DNA of 64,000 nt from Polyporus tsugae (GCA_024305745.1 JAHRBS010000002.1:1116001-1180000), one strand, 5' to 3'. Positions 1-15,900 are shown, numbered from the stretch's first letter. Numbers and translations: made by a program. Notes: generated by a model not told the origin, from the letters alone.

Positions 1-1507
1 CTCGGACGCAGGGGTAGTCATTGCACTCACCACTGGGGAAGATGTACAGTTGCTCTGCAGGAATATGGTCGAATGCCGATATGTTCGCCTTAAAGTTCTT
101 CGCGAGCACATCCTTGGGAACGTGCGCGAGCCAATCGGTGAGCTAGGATGACCGCCCAATGTCCGGAGAAGTGTGAATAAAACCAACGAGTGACGTAAGC
201 ACGCGAGCAATCGTTGAGAATATAATTAGAGCTGCGGAATGCGAATTCGCTGGCGGGTACGTACCAAGAACGTCGAATCCTCGCTGAAAGCCCCATCATC
301 AAAGACCTAACCGCATGGCTGTAAGTTCATATCCGAGGGGGAAACAGGGTTAGAAAAAACGTACAAGGAGGAACTCAGTCCCGTCTGGGTCATCATCGGT
401 GGCCTGGAGGGAATGTGGGATGCCAGGTGGGAAGTACCAAAGATCTCCAGCGCTCTGTTACGTTATCGACAGCACGGTCCTCGTGAGAGGGGGGCCTAGA
501 ATAGCTGCGAATGAACGCGTACCGCGGTGCCGATATAATTCTGGCCGTCGCTGTTGATAGCCGTCACCTGAACGGAGCCCTGAAGCAGCGGGCCACCATC
601 ACAGGTCAGCAACCTCCGCGAACTCGAGAATATTTGCATCGGAGTCGCCGCGGAATGGGACCGACCTTGAATACATAAGACCACTAGGACATCAACGGTT
701 AGTCAACTGTCAATTGCCACGACCTGAAGGATGCCCTCACCTCTGCGGTCTTGTGCCAGTGGAGCTCGCTATACACCACACGTCAACAACCGTTTAGCTG
801 GAATTGGGCGGCAAGATGAGCAATAAACGCACCGAATCGCGCCAGCTTCAAGCCGCATGTTGACGCCAGCCATCGCTATGGTTCCTGGATCAGGTTCTGA
901 ACATCTTAAACGCTATTCACGGAAACTTACACTTCGCAATAGGCATCACATCCGCTGGAGTGGCATCAGTACTGCTCCCGTTCTAACGTCCATTTGGCAC
1001 TTACTGTTCTGCTGGCGGGCCCATCCACCCGTTTGCATGCGGTTGTGGCTGAGCACGAGAGGCCACTTCGCGTTCTGACTGTGCAGTGTGTGAGTCTACT
1101 GGTTGTCAGATGGTCATCAATGGATGCGCTACTCACATGTTCCCGGAGTCCGTCGAGGGCGGCGCCAACAGGTCTGGGTTCTGAAGGGCGATTGGGACGT
1201 TTTGCGGCCCAAGGATAGTCGCACCCAGGCCCTCGCGGATAGGCTGTGGGTTGGTAGTCGAATTCTCGGACCACAGGACGCCGTTCGGGTCATCGCTGGC
1301 GAAAGGCACCGTCTCCGACGCAGGGAGGGCCGACGCCGTTCCCGAAGGGAGACTGCTCGACGAGGCTGCTGCGCTGGAGGACGTTGCACTCGCCGACCGG
1401 GAGGTCACAGAGGTACTTTGATGCAGGACACTGCCACTAGCAGCCGGCGCAGCCAAAGCGTAACCGGCGAGGAGGATGGCGCAGAGGACCTTGTTGAAGG
1501 CGAGCAT
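1..1507 (-). CDS. Oxalate decarboxylase (bicupin), 5' part, cut by the window edge
   Basis: Secreted Mn enzyme that splits oxalate to formate and CO2. The ATG at 1507 opens a signal peptide (MLAFNKVLCAILLAGYALA), then a Ser-rich linker and the family segment LGATILGPQNVPIALQNPD. Exon 1 is 1137-1507. Splicing at GT-AG sites then gives NAKWPLVLSHNRMQTGGWA, AGVNMRLEAGAIRELHWHK, WSYVFK (an 18-nt exon at 666-683), GSVQVTAINSDGQNYIGT, GDLWYFPPGIPHS, FDDGAFSEDSTFL and LTDWLAHVPKDVLAKNF. HWHK with the following Glu and the later His is the first cupin metal site. The last exon seen ends in IFPSG followed by GTGAGT, so the second cupin lies beyond position 1. At least nine exons are present, all in frame with no defect. 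The family is certain in my judgement; individual exon edges are inferred. Confidence 0.9.
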
Positions 1508-1571
1508 TGCGTGTCTTGCCGGGTCGATGAGAGCTGGGCGAGCTGGGGGATCCAGGTCCATCCTCTTGGCC

Positions 1572-1579
1572 GTTATATA
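1572..1579 (-). promoter_or_regulatory. TATA-like box of the oxalate decarboxylase gene
   Basis: TATATAAC on the minus strand, about 65 bp upstream of the ATG at 1507. Position and sequence fit a core promoter element; there is no direct evidence for it. Confidence 0.4.
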
Positions 1580-2190
1580 TGCGAAACCCTGGGGTAACGA
1601 ACAACAAAAGGCGCACAAGAAGTCTGCAAGCATACCCGACACGACAGCGAACCGAAGTCACCAATGCCCGTGTTCTTCCGTTCCTTCCGTAACAGATAAG
1701 CTGACCCTCGTCGCGAGAAGTCGGCTAAGGGATATCTGGGGGAGAACCAAGAATCCGGGTGCTGTATCGCGGAAGGGGAGATCAAGGCCGACGCGTTTGC
1801 AAAGTGACGCCAGGAGATTATGGGGTTGTCCGCCTAGTCCGGCCCAATACAGTCGTCACCGCGAACGCCGCAAGGCGCCGTGAACGGCGATGACGGTGGG
1901 ATGATGTGGTCGTACGCAATGCGAGAATTCTGCGACCTCTACAACCAATCGACAATGGCTCATGACACCGAACGCCTGCAGGAATGGCTTGTCCGACACA
2001 TAAGTTTCCAGGCCTGTCCAAAGCAGGAATGCGATTGCCGGCTCAATGATTGTCTAGGCCAGCCGGATAGTGCCAGGCATAAACACCGAGAACCAAGCTT
2101 GGTTGTACGTGCAGCGGTGTCCGGACGTTCGGAAGGGCGGTCAGTGTAAGGGCGATCTTCATCCTCGGACGGCGCGTGCCGCGGCGGCGT

Positions 2191-2939
2191 CTAGCGCGGC
2201 AGAAGAACGAAATTGTAGCGGGAATGAGGGAACTTGAGGCCGTATTTCGTAACGTGGCGAACAAGGTCGGCTACCTCGTGGGGGTAGCGCATGCGGTGCG
2301 AAGAATCAAGACCAATGCTGATAACGGCCGTTTCGTCGGATTGCTGCCAGTAGAACGGTCCACATTCTGGGCTGTTGCCTGTGGGATGGGCGGGGACCAC
2401 CGAATCAGTATCTCCGGTGCTAAAATAAGATTCTACTCGTGGTGTTACTAAATAAGTTAATGAGATAGAAGATTAAAAAACAAACGAGCTCACCATCAAG
2501 ACGTAAGCACAAGGCCCATTTATAGCTCTTATGGTTTCTATCGTCGATTCCACGATACTCGGTATGTTGGTCTTCTGCTCGAGTAAGAATTCTTGAATCG
2601 TGCAGAACGATCGGGCGGTGGAAAGGCCTCCATAAACGCCACGTATGAGCCTCCCGATGGCCTAGACCTGTGTATAGTACGATATCTGATGCGTCGAAAG
2701 AGCGGCTCGTTTCTATCACCAAAGTGAGTGACGTGAGATATCTCGCTGCAACACGCCGTCTCTTCCGTCTACGCCGGAACGCGCGCGGAAGGTGACAAGG
2801 AAAAACTGCCTCGACAACTTACATTCGACTTGCTCGCGGTCATTGCTTTGCAAATAGTACGTCCGAGGCTCAAACGCTTCTGCCACGGAGCGCGAGGCCA
2901 AGTGGTTGATTCGGATCGTGGGATTGTGGCGCAGGTAGA
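2191..2939 (-). CDS. Unrecognised intron-rich gene, 5' end not found
   Basis: I do not recognise the family. Three minus-strand exons are plausible. The first follows an ATCAG acceptor and reads YLRHNPTIRINHL, then AEAFEPRTYYLQSNDREQVE before GTAAGTTG. The second (about 2480-2700) contains HTWRLWRPFHRPIVLHDSR and EYRGIDDRNHKSYKWALCL and ends at a GTGAGC donor. The third follows an intron ending ATTTTAG and reads FYWQQSDETAVISIGLDSS, then HRMRYPHEVADLVRHVTKYG, to a TAG at 2191. Clean donors and acceptors plus amino-acid-like composition argue for a real gene rather than chance ORFs. No signal peptide or catalytic motif is visible. The start codon is probably in a further upstream exon within 2940-3180. 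Confidence 0.5.
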
Positions 2940-3339
2940 CTGATTTCGAAGCCGAAATTCACGCCTTGCCGACCGAAAATGGTTATGCAAAAACCGTAAC
3001 AAGAATCGAGTCGATACACGTACTGGCGGTGTGTGAGAACTATGGCGGTCTCTTCCGAACAGGATCACCAGACCCATCGCGATTGAAGAAAAGGTAGAGG
3101 ACGGAACAAGTCGTATCCGACACACATGGAAGTTTTGGCGAGGACCGGGAGCAGCACTCACGAAGAACAGCAAACCACCCATACGGTGTCGTGGCGATTC
3201 CGACTTGTTCCATTGGACAGGAATATAATGGAGGTTACGGATGCGACTCGGAAAAGAACGGTGCGCAGCCTGAGTGCCCCGCTGTTAGACGTCGCAGAAT
3301 CAGTAGCGGTACATGCGTAGGACTCGATTAGAGCCAACC

Positions 3340-4600
3340 TTACATGAAAGGTGGACTAGGCCTTCCACATCTGCACGGGAATTCCTGGTTGGATCGATTC
3401 AAACCCTCCGATATGGCCCGTAGTTGGGTTCTGGCAGTGGTGTCGGTGGCGGTGGTGGTGGTACAGGAGAAAGAGATGGACCAGCGTCCAACGCTGGCGC
3501 GCCTCCAGTTAGTAGGCGTCAGACGGTGGATAACCGCTCGATAACCACTATACTTTCCGTGTAAAGTAGCCAAGCACACTTGGCAGGCACTGTGTGTTCG
3601 TAGTTGCGTTGTGTACAGAGGAGAAGCCCGTAAGCGATGACCAGTGAGGTTCCCCCGGTGACATGCCAAGCACTTCGCGCCTGTACGGCATGTATCATTG
3701 ACCGCCTCCAGCAACTTGGAACGATCTGAAAAGCATTGAGTCCAGATATCTTCTTCCCTGCAAGATTGAATTGCATAGCAAAAGTCAGTTGTCTATGCGT
3801 CGTGATGCCTAGACTGGGCAGCAACCGTCATGATGCCCCGGCGCTTGCCCATTTGCTGGCGTACGTAGTACCACTGGCTGCTGCAGCCTGTCGCCTGCGC
3901 AATTCCCTACTACGCATCTGTCCAGCCCTTCCAATCCAGTAGACTCGGATGATGTAGACAAAAGAACCTATCCGAGTCCCTCCGAGATGAACCTTCGACT
4001 CCAGCGCGTTGTGCACCCTTACCGGTTCGCTAGCTTCGAATCCACGTACGACATAATTTGCATGGGAGGATTCGGAATGTTGGGAAGGGAAGGGAAAATA
4101 GGGGAAGGAACGGGACGCAGTGCACAATGTTCTCGACCTCGTTATTGAACTTAGCAACCGATGCTTCAAATCGGTCCCGACATATGTCCGCACCTAAGAT
4201 ATCCCGGTCACGTTGGCGAACCGCGTGGGCATAGGCCTTCTCTGGCACTGTTCTCTGAATGGAGAATCGCACTGGTGATTCCTAACAGGAACCCGGGACG
4301 ATCAATTCCTCGGCACGCGCCGGGGTAAGCAGCAGATGATCATCATGTAGCAGAGAATGCGGAATGTTGTACAGGTGACCCAAGTCCCTTAGCAGCATCT
4401 GGTACGTAACAGAGAATGAAATGCATTCATCCCATGGGCTCCTGACAACGAAAACACTCAAGGAGGGAAGAGAGAGGGCGAAGCGCACTGAGTCATGAAT
4501 GTCGTCGTCGCGGATGTCATCCTATGATAGGAACCAAAGTCTACATGACATCAGCACACGCGGACCCAGTACAGACAGCAAGCGAGTGATACCCACAAGA
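3340..4600 (-). other. No firm gene; one possible isolated exon
   Basis: No recognisable domain was found. About 4130-4255 on the minus strand has an open stretch containing VPEKAYAHAVRQRDRDILGA and FEASVAKFNNEVENI. It is followed by a GT and a long polypyrimidine tract, so it may be an exon of an unknown or decayed gene. A GGT-rich microsatellite lies at about 3436-3462. Confidence 0.25.
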
Positions 4601-4602
4601 CA

Positions 4603-6429
4603 TTACCGACCCTCCGAAGCAGACCAACCCCGATGAGGGAGCGGGATGCCGACGAACATAAACCCGCAGGAGAGCACCGCGAAAATGGCGTATACACCGT
4701 ACCCGTTGACCCAATTGCGATCCAGCGATATCGCGAAAAGTGACGTAGCGCCTGCGGGACCAATCGCGCGCACAATCGAAGCCGCCAGCTGGGCGATGCC
4801 GTTAGTGGCCCCAACCGAGCTCTTGTTGGGCGCGGCCCCTGTGACGAAGATGAAGATGCACCCTGGCAACTTTGTTCAGAACTCAAAATAACTTGGAGGG
4901 AGGTAGACCGGCCAGGTACGCACCATACGCCATATCCATGAGAACAGAAAGCGCGAGCTGGAAGAACACGAGGGCCCAGATGGTCGTCGTGATCCCTTCG
5001 ATTTTTGCCAGGACGCTTATGACTGGATACAAGACCCAGAGAGGAATGAACATGGACATTCCGAACTGGAAGATGCGTTTGGGGCCATAACGGTCAACAA
5101 GCTTCGCGAAGAAGAGTGCTTGGACTGTGCCGTTGAAGATGCCGAAAGAACCAAGGATGAGTCCAATGGTCGGCGGGGGGAGGCCAAGACCACCAAGCAC
5201 GATAGGTGTCGACAGGAACAGAGGCTGAACAGCGCGGTAGGCAATCTCCAACAGAGCCAAAGAGGCGTAGTTGGCGACGCAAAGGAACATTCGCGGAGGC
5301 ATGAGAGGAGTTGGGGTTGACGATAGTATCGTCGGAGGCGAATCGGACTACTTTCTTGCGTAAGGACTTCGTTGGAACAGTCTAGACGAGGAGTGAGTGG
5401 GTTATACCAGGAAATACGTCATGACGGCCCACACCTCACGCAAAAATGTGGCAGAGATCATGAAAATCACTGCGGCAAAAAGCGCCGACGCGGCGCAAGG
5501 AAGGAAATAAGGATAGTACTGCCAAAAAGGATCTGGGAAAAAGTCCGGCCACCGATCGTGAGGCCTCGCCAGTTGGCCTCCAATGAGGGGTCTACAGGGC
5601 GCCGCTTAGCATCTATACGCTCAAGCAGTGAACGATGTAGAGATCACGCACCCAATAGTGCCTCCTACAGACCACATAACGGGCATCATGGCGAAGCCCT
5701 GCGCCATGTTCGATGAATCGGTCAGATCTGTCGCAACTTGGATGTTACATCTAATAAGACAGGCACAAGAAAAAGCCTCGTACCTGCAATCATGCTTTTG
5801 ATAACGCCGATGTTGCCATTTAGCATGCCCACTAAGCAGCGGCTGCAAGGTTCGAACGGAATCTGGTAAGTATTACGAATCGCATGCATGAGCTGCTCTG
5901 CTTACCTGATCACGAGACCCGTGAAAGTTTTCGAGAGACCAAAGCACAACATAGATATGCAGAGGCCTCCAACTCCCGTAAGCAACACGGGTTTACGACC
6001 AATGCGGTCGGATATCCGGGCCCACTGCATGATGAACATTGCCTCCGTCGCAAAGAACAGAGATTCCTGGAAAGCACGAGTCTCAGCGTATGGTCAGAAT
6101 CCGAGTTACGTGATGAAGTGCTTACGATCAACCCTGCGTAGTATCCAACCTTTTTCTCGTCCCCACCCGTAATATCGAGTTCGCTGACGAGCTGGAAACG
6201 GGGACAGTAAGTATGGGTCAACAAAGCGCATAATAGGCGGGCTTACCTGGTTAATGAAGGGGTATATACAGTTGGACGTGATAGGCTCCGCGAGCTGCAT
6301 GAGCAGCAGGATGAATATCTGCAAGCGCGGCAGCGGCGTCGGGGCCTTCAACACCTTCCGCTCCGCCGACGCCAGAAGAGCAGTCTCCTCATCGGGTTGC
6401 TGGAGGCAATCATCCTGTACGCAATGCAT
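4603..6429 (-). CDS. MFS transporter, DHA1 / ZIFL-like
   Basis: Plasma- or vacuolar-membrane antiporter of the major facilitator superfamily; the substrate is unknown. The ATG at 6429 is followed by an acidic tail (QQPDEETALLAS), then PTPLPRLQIFILLLMQLAEP and ITSNCIYPFINQ, which is the usual start of fungal 12-TM ZIFL-like proteins. A later exon (5.9-6.1 kb) carries the MFS motif A as WARISDRIGRKP between TM2 and TM3. Another reads SSNMAQGFAMMPVMWSVGGTIG. The 5302-4883 part encodes ANYASLALLEIAYRAVQPLF and a second motif-A-like VDRYGPKR. The last exon reads TGAAPNKSSVGATNGIAQL and ends in GIPLPHRGWSASEGR and a stop at 4603. About eight exons, all in frame. The nearest gene upstream on the same strand is alanyl-tRNA synthetase, 1.2 kb away. 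Some members export siderophores or zinc chelators; nothing here picks a substrate. Confidence 0.85.
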
Positions 6430-7664
6430 TCCAGCGTGGCAGAGGAGAGACGGCGACGGGGAACGAAGATGAAGGAGAAATTTCGCCCCGCCCGCCCCCG
6501 TGCTTTATCACCGGGCGCGCGCGTAGTGGAAAGGTCTGCTGAGGCCGAAGTCTTCCAGGCTTTTCCTCATGCTGATATGCGGAAACATCTGGAAGCGGGG
6601 CATAGACGATTAGGAGTGTCATGGAAGGATAGTCGACGACCAACCTGCGAGCCTCCTCTGCGGCGCTCACACGATCGTGAGGCAGGCCCCGACTCAGATA
6701 CACGGCATAGTACGCGGGCGACACGTAAAATTCGTATCATTGGTCGAAGCCGTCGAGCTGTATCATCCGAGTCCTATCACATCCCGACGATCCAAGCGTA
6801 CAATCGATATCTATCGATGAGCGGCACGGGGAGAAGACGGCCAATGGTTGCCGGATGCTTCGTCGTATATACGTTCTGCTAGAGGCCACTGTCCAGCTGT
6901 CATGTGAACATGGCCAGGTCAGCGACAAACGGCGCTCCGAATGAGTACTCACTTCACCTGAGGCAGCCTAAGGCGGCTTCAATACCGAGGACTCGGACTT
7001 TCACCTCGCTGGCAATACGCCGCAATTCTTGACGCTTGGCAATGGCATTTCCTGTTGCTTCTCTTGTCCCAGGCTTTGATCGTCCGTGGTCGAAACATGA
7101 GGATGCAGAAGTCGTAACGGCCCATTGAGGACCCCGAAGAGAGCCTAACAGGTCAGTTAGGGCTTTAGCTTTTGTCGCAGCGAGTCGATTGGGTCCATGG
7201 TAATGGAGCAAAATGCGAGAAGGATGAAGGATGGAATCATGTCATTGTCAAAAGCCTCAGTCTCGTTTCAACCGCCTATTTGCCGCCCACTTACAAGCGC
7301 CTACGGGAGCTCGGGCCGGAAACCATGATCAGTCCTGCAGCCTCTTTCGCAAGAAACGTACACCAGTCAACTAGTCGCCGGTTGAGACCAGCGATCACAC
7401 CAGTGCGAGTATCGGTACGTACAACGCGTCCCGCTGACCTCGCACCTGGCCCGAAGCCCGAATTCGCGAAGAACAATCAAGGTCGGTGGATAGTGGACAG
7501 TGACAGTGACACTGAAAAGTCTACTTCCCTTGCACTCTATGCGTCTCGCTATATTGTACACATTTACGTGAAACTGCTCCCGATCACCACCACTAGCGGT
7601 CGCGCAACGTAAACGCCGTCGCGCCGCCCACGAGATCACGATGCCACACAGAACCCGCAGCAGC
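6430..7664. other. Intergenic region between MFS and alanyl-tRNA synthetase
   Basis: No recognised gene. A minus-strand open stretch (about 6530-6720) reads YVSPAYYAVYLSRGLPHDR, then VSAAEEARRLVVDYPSMTL, which looks protein-like. Another open stretch (about 6975-7200) contains AIAKRQELRRIASEVKVRVL. They could be exons of a small unknown gene or of a longer 5' end of the MFS transcript. I could not join them in frame. Confidence 0.25.
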
Positions 7665-11354
<3,690 letters not shown>

Positions 11355-11607
11355 CTGCTCTGGTGACTCGCCCACACTGATCGAAAACACGCGTCTCACG
11401 TGCGCGCGACGGTGCAGCGGAACGGAGTCGCGTCTCGCGTCTCATTCAAAGTGGCCATCCCAAGCGCGCGCGCTCTCATCTTTGCCGACGACGACCATCC
11501 TCCACACGAGCTCGTCTCTGCACTGCTACTTAATGCTGCATCGTCTCGATGGTTCCTTCGCATGAATCACATTCATGAGGGTTTCACCATTAATAATTCG
11601 AGCACCA

Positions 11608-11781
11608 TTACACCCACTGCCTCATGACCTCAAGCTTCTCGAAGACATGCATCGCCAGTGCACATGGCTCCCCGACCTTGTACACGTATTCCGTGAGTCG
11701 CACCGCTGATAAGTAGTCCTTTTCGGCGCTGATCTGGCCAACTACTAGTGCGCCATTTCTGCGACTCGTGTTTCCGACCAT
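11608..11781 (-). CDS. Small ORF (57 aa), hypothetical
   Basis: ATG at 11781, then a 57-residue reading frame with ordinary amino-acid composition, including NGALVVGQISAEKDYLSAVR and CALAMHVFEKLEVMRQWV, ending at a TAA at 11608. It lies upstream of and on the same strand as alanyl-tRNA synthetase. I know no family for it. It may be the last exon of a decayed gene or a chance ORF. Confidence 0.25.
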   Translation of the reverse strand: MVGNTSRRNGALVVGQISAEKDYLSAVRLTEYVYKVGEPCALAMHVFEKLEVMRQWV

Positions 11782-12230
11782 CGGACAGCGGACAGGCGCA
11801 ATGAATTAGATCCTCTACCCCTCTCCGCCCCAAGCACAATACTCGATCATTGTCAAAGTCGCACCGGAAAAGGTCGCCGTTCGTCCAGGGAGTGCTCTTG
11901 CGCCTATGCCAGAGTTTCCAACCGTTTTCAATTGGTGTATCGCTGTATAATCAACAAGCATCTAATACAACTATTTCCAACACACACAGGTCGTACAGCG
12001 TGCAACGTGCAAAGCAGAACATGATCCGGGATACAAAGCAGAGCAGTAAGTGAAAGAATGCGTCAAGTCGTGCCACATCGTGACCCTTAAAATCATAACA
12101 GTGAACCAAAGTGGAGGATAGACCCAAAATGGAGGATAGTCGGCTGCCAGCGCGGGGAACCCGGTCAGTCCTTCCGTTCTCCGATGTGCAGTCGAACATA
12201 TGCCGAGGCTCACCGTAAATTAGGTCGTGC

Positions 12231-12589
12231 CTACTGGAAGTCGCGAGCGTGGCGACGTTCTGCGGCGGGCATCGTAGTGATGATGGACCTGAACTGGGTC
12301 TGGGTCTCCGTCGCCGTCCAGGTGATGGGGAAGGTGGTGAGCCGCTCGTACGGCGCGACGGTCATCCAGACCTCTTCAACGCGCGTGCCAGTGAACGTCT
12401 GCACCTCCGTCACGGTGGCCATCGGGACCCATAGCGTGGTGGCGTCCTGTAGGATCACAGCACTGGTGAGTGACATGCCATGGGGTTGTACCGATTCTGA
12501 CCCAGAGGCGGAGAACTTACCTGGGCGACGACGCCGAGCGTCGTGGAGATGGCAACGGCGGCGAAGGTCAGAATCGTCGTGAACTGCAT
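12231..12589 (-). CDS. Small secreted protein, unknown function
   Basis: ATG at 12589 with a classical signal peptide (MQFTTILTFAAVAISTTLGV, cleavage near VVAQ). The GTAAGT after GTVVAQ-type sequence and the acceptor CCTACAG at about 12446 remove about 74 nt and keep frame, giving DATTLWVPMATVTEVQTFTG and then TWTATETQTQFRSIITTMPA, with a stop at 12231. The mature part is about 68 residues, rich in Thr and Val, without cysteines. Strongly Thr-rich strands suggest an extracellular or wall-associated peptide; no domain is recognised. A TATA box lies 133 bp upstream and a tandem repeat in the leader. Confidence 0.65.
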
Positions 12590-12617
12590 CTTAACGGTGT
12601 GCAACGGAGCGGGGGCT

Positions 12618-12647
12618 GGTGCAGGTGTAGGTGCAGGTGTAGGTGCA
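12618..12647. repeat. 12-bp tandem repeat in a 5' leader
   Basis: Two and a half copies of GGTGCAGGTGTA. It lies 29 bp upstream of the ATG of the small secreted protein, so it would sit in its 5' untranslated leader as CACC-rich repeats. Confidence 0.8.
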
Positions 12648-12721
12648 AGCAAGGAGAGCACTGAAGCTTGGATGGCGAGACTGTTCGAGCTAGACCTGCC
12701 TCTCCCCGTTTGTTGCCCCAC

Positions 12722-12730
12722 CCTTTTATA
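12722..12730 (-). promoter_or_regulatory. TATA box of the small secreted protein gene
   Basis: TATAAAAGG on the minus strand, 133 bp upstream of the ATG at 12589. It is a near-consensus TATA box; typical of inducible fungal secreted-protein genes. Confidence 0.5.
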
Positions 12731-12989
12731 CGTCTCCCTCTCCCGGCTTTTTCGCACTCGTCATATGGCACACCTGTTCGGTAGCTCTTCTAGCCCAACA
12801 GGCCTGCCCGATTGACGATCACCAGCGCCTGTCGCATTTTGAGTTCTTCATGCTTGCATGTTTTCCCTTTTCGTGCACAAGTCGTCCCACGCTTAGCGTT
12901 TCGCTCTAGGGACCCGTCGCTGGAGGCAGCTCTACTACTTTCACGAACTGACCCATGCGCGGCAATGCCGTCTTCCAGACGAGCCACAT

Positions 12990-15900
12990 GAGTGGGCAGC
13001 TATCGCAATGCAGTCCTACTGACGACACCGGTCCCTGGCCGGCGCATTAGGTTTGCTGAGACGGAACTCTCGTTTCAATGCATCTGACGGGCGAAATATA
13101 ACCGAGGATTTTCACGCGTGTCCTGTCCTTCGAGAAGCGCACTTAGTTGTCGGTCACGGTCCATTCCGGCGCTCTGTCCTGGTTTTCTGTGCTCCATGTC
13201 GCGCCCGATTATATATTCCGAGGAATAAGAGTAATTTCAGCGCATCTGTCCGCCTTGACCGCAAGCTCACTAAGCACTTCGACCGAGCATTGCTGATTAC
13301 CTTTGTGATGTAGGCATGTGCTTGCACCGACGAAACGAGGGCCCAACGCATCAAGAACATACAGCCTGCTTCAAGGGAAGTGGTGCTTGAGCGGCTCTCT
13401 TCCAAGGAGTTCCTTATCTGCATGCGCTCTTGATCATCATCGCGCACGTCAGTGGAACGTCTCCTTTCGTTATCTTCTGTTCTCTGAACTTTCTTGTGTT
13501 GCATATGCAGTCTCACAGGTGACCCATGCTTCCTCGATGGGAGCGTATGCAAAACTCGTCTCGAATCCACTGTTGTCGAGGCCCTTACCAGCCCCCGCTC
13601 TTCAAGGACCCTGGCAGCCGCCCATGTTTTCCAGACCCTCTGGACTTCAAAACCGCATGCCCTTTCTGTTCGAAGCATGTCATCGTTGCGAACTTTTGGC
13701 CAGGAAAGTACACTTGAATTTGCAAGCTACTCACGAGCGCTGCGGGAGAGCAGAACAGCGCCTCCTGATTGGTCGATGGTGCGTCATTTTCCAGGTTTTG
13801 GGAATTCGGTTCGATCATACGCCGTCCCCGCTTGCAACGTGTTTAGATGGCTGGTGGCGGTGAGGTGATCACCGCTGGTCGCGACTCGGGAAAGCTCGGG
13901 AAGTGCCAGAGGCATCCGTAAACCTCGGTAAGTCCGCAGGACGATGTGTCACTGGCAGGCAATTTAAAGACACCTTGCGTCAGCAGATATCATAAGCACT
14001 CTCGGCGCTATTCCTGGGGTCAGAAAACCAATGCATGAACACAGGGCAAGCGTTCCTCGGAGGACTCGCCTCTACTCTATTTCCAGGGTGCGAGACATCG
14101 GCCTCATACACGGTTGTCAACATCTCCTAACGCTGGCTGTCATGACCATGTTGTCTATGTCTTTGAATTGACAAATGTCGACGTTCCCGTCTTCTTCCGC
14201 TTCAGAGTCCAGCTACAGGAGCTGATTGTGAATCCAAACATGACATGTGGTTCTCGACATTTCCAACGCGAACACGACCGTCGGGGATGCCGAGTATAGT
14301 CTGGAGTTCCCAGAAACCGTATCACGCCTAACTGCGACCCTTTAGTGGTCGTCGTCATGGTTCATCTGTTCAACCTGTGCTTTCAAAGGCCCATACTCTA
14401 AGTGACTGACTGCCGTACGTACCCCCCGCCGATCATGGGGAAGGCGGCCACAAATTCGGAAGGTACCTTACATTGCGCCTGCGCACGCATAAAAGTTGTG
14501 CGTTGCCTTTCTGCGCAGTGCCCCACAACCAATGCAACAGGTAAGTCCCGTTAAGGCTGAGATCGCGTCGATCCCCTCACCGACGACGGAGACAGGAACC
14601 CGTCGCACGATCTCCGCTCCGTACAATGTGCTCATGGCATGATGGACGGGCCCCACTCAACTCCATCTCGAGGGACACTCAACGGTGCGTAGCCAGGCTC
14701 GCGAAAACCGTTTCTACTGACCCAGGCCGCACCTCAAGGCCTCAAGGCCCCACACGCGCGCGAAGCCGCTACCTTCCGCGGAAAAGGCGCAACGCGAGAC
14801 CCGCGGAGCGCGTCACGGCCCACGCCCCCAGGACGGGACCTGTGTGCCTGGGGCCCAACTCCCTGAGCGACGTAGAAATATCGGAGCGGAACGTACATCA
14901 TCGATGCGTCGGGCTCGACCAAGGGCGCCGCCGCTTCCATGGTAGTAAGGTCCGGGATGTGTTTAAGCTCGTGGCCCTACGCGTATACCATCCGTACGTC
15001 CGAGAGTCGGACCGAAGTTGCATGTACGTGATGCGCGGCGAGATCTCCAAATAAAACCAGAGAAACACATGTTGACCCTTTTGAATGGCTATAGAATTGT
15101 TGGATGTCCCTGCATTTGTCGCCCTGGTGGAAGGAGGAAGCTCGTTTTTCCAGAAGGCAAGGAAGGCAGGATGAACTCAAACACCACATGGGTCACCAAG
15201 AGAACGTCTAGTACGCTGCTGGTACAACGTCCTGTTGGTATGTAGAATGTTTGGGACGACAATATATCTAATAGCCCAATCCCAAGACTGACAGCCAATC
15301 CTTAACTCTAGGTATCATGTCCGAAGTAGTACTACTCGCTACATTGCTAAAAGTACTAGTTAACCTCAGTCACAGCCCCTGTCTGGAATGGATCTACGTC
15401 CCGAGAACGAAGTTTCATCCCCTTGTTACAGGGTTGCGTAGGCCAGGCATTTAGTATATCCATGTACCCGTACCTAAGGTACTGGCAGCGGCCGGCCGGC
15501 CAGCAATGGCCCTTACATGCGGCGTTGTTTGTAAACGGTCTTCTGTACTTGAAGTTGCAGTGTACTCGTCATGCCTCTTCACCATGCTGCTGCTGCCTTG
15601 TCTCCCCTAGGCAGACCTAACACGATCTATGGAGGGGAAGGAGGGACGATCATACTAAGGCTACTGCCGCCCTTTCGTTTGTTGTCGACGTCACTGTGAG
15701 GCGTTTGAAGATCTCAATGGGAACCGAGTTCGTCTCAGGCTGAAGACACCTCGTGCCAGATGCGAACGTTGCATGGATCCCAGCCGTGATATCGTATGGA
15801 TCCTAGCGATAACTAGCTATAGACCTCCACCGAATTCGCAGACTTTGGGTGTTCGGGTGCAGTCCCCAGAAGATACACCACCCCCTCGTTATCTGCCCGT

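Noticed and set aside
3560..3714. Minus-frame CLACHRGN, resembling a CxxCH haem motif
   Set aside because: The frame has no signal peptide, no splice-supported continuation and competes with other open frames.
13318..13863. 181-codon plus-strand ORF in the gene-poor region
   Set aside because: No motif, other frames open over the same stretch and no splice pattern.
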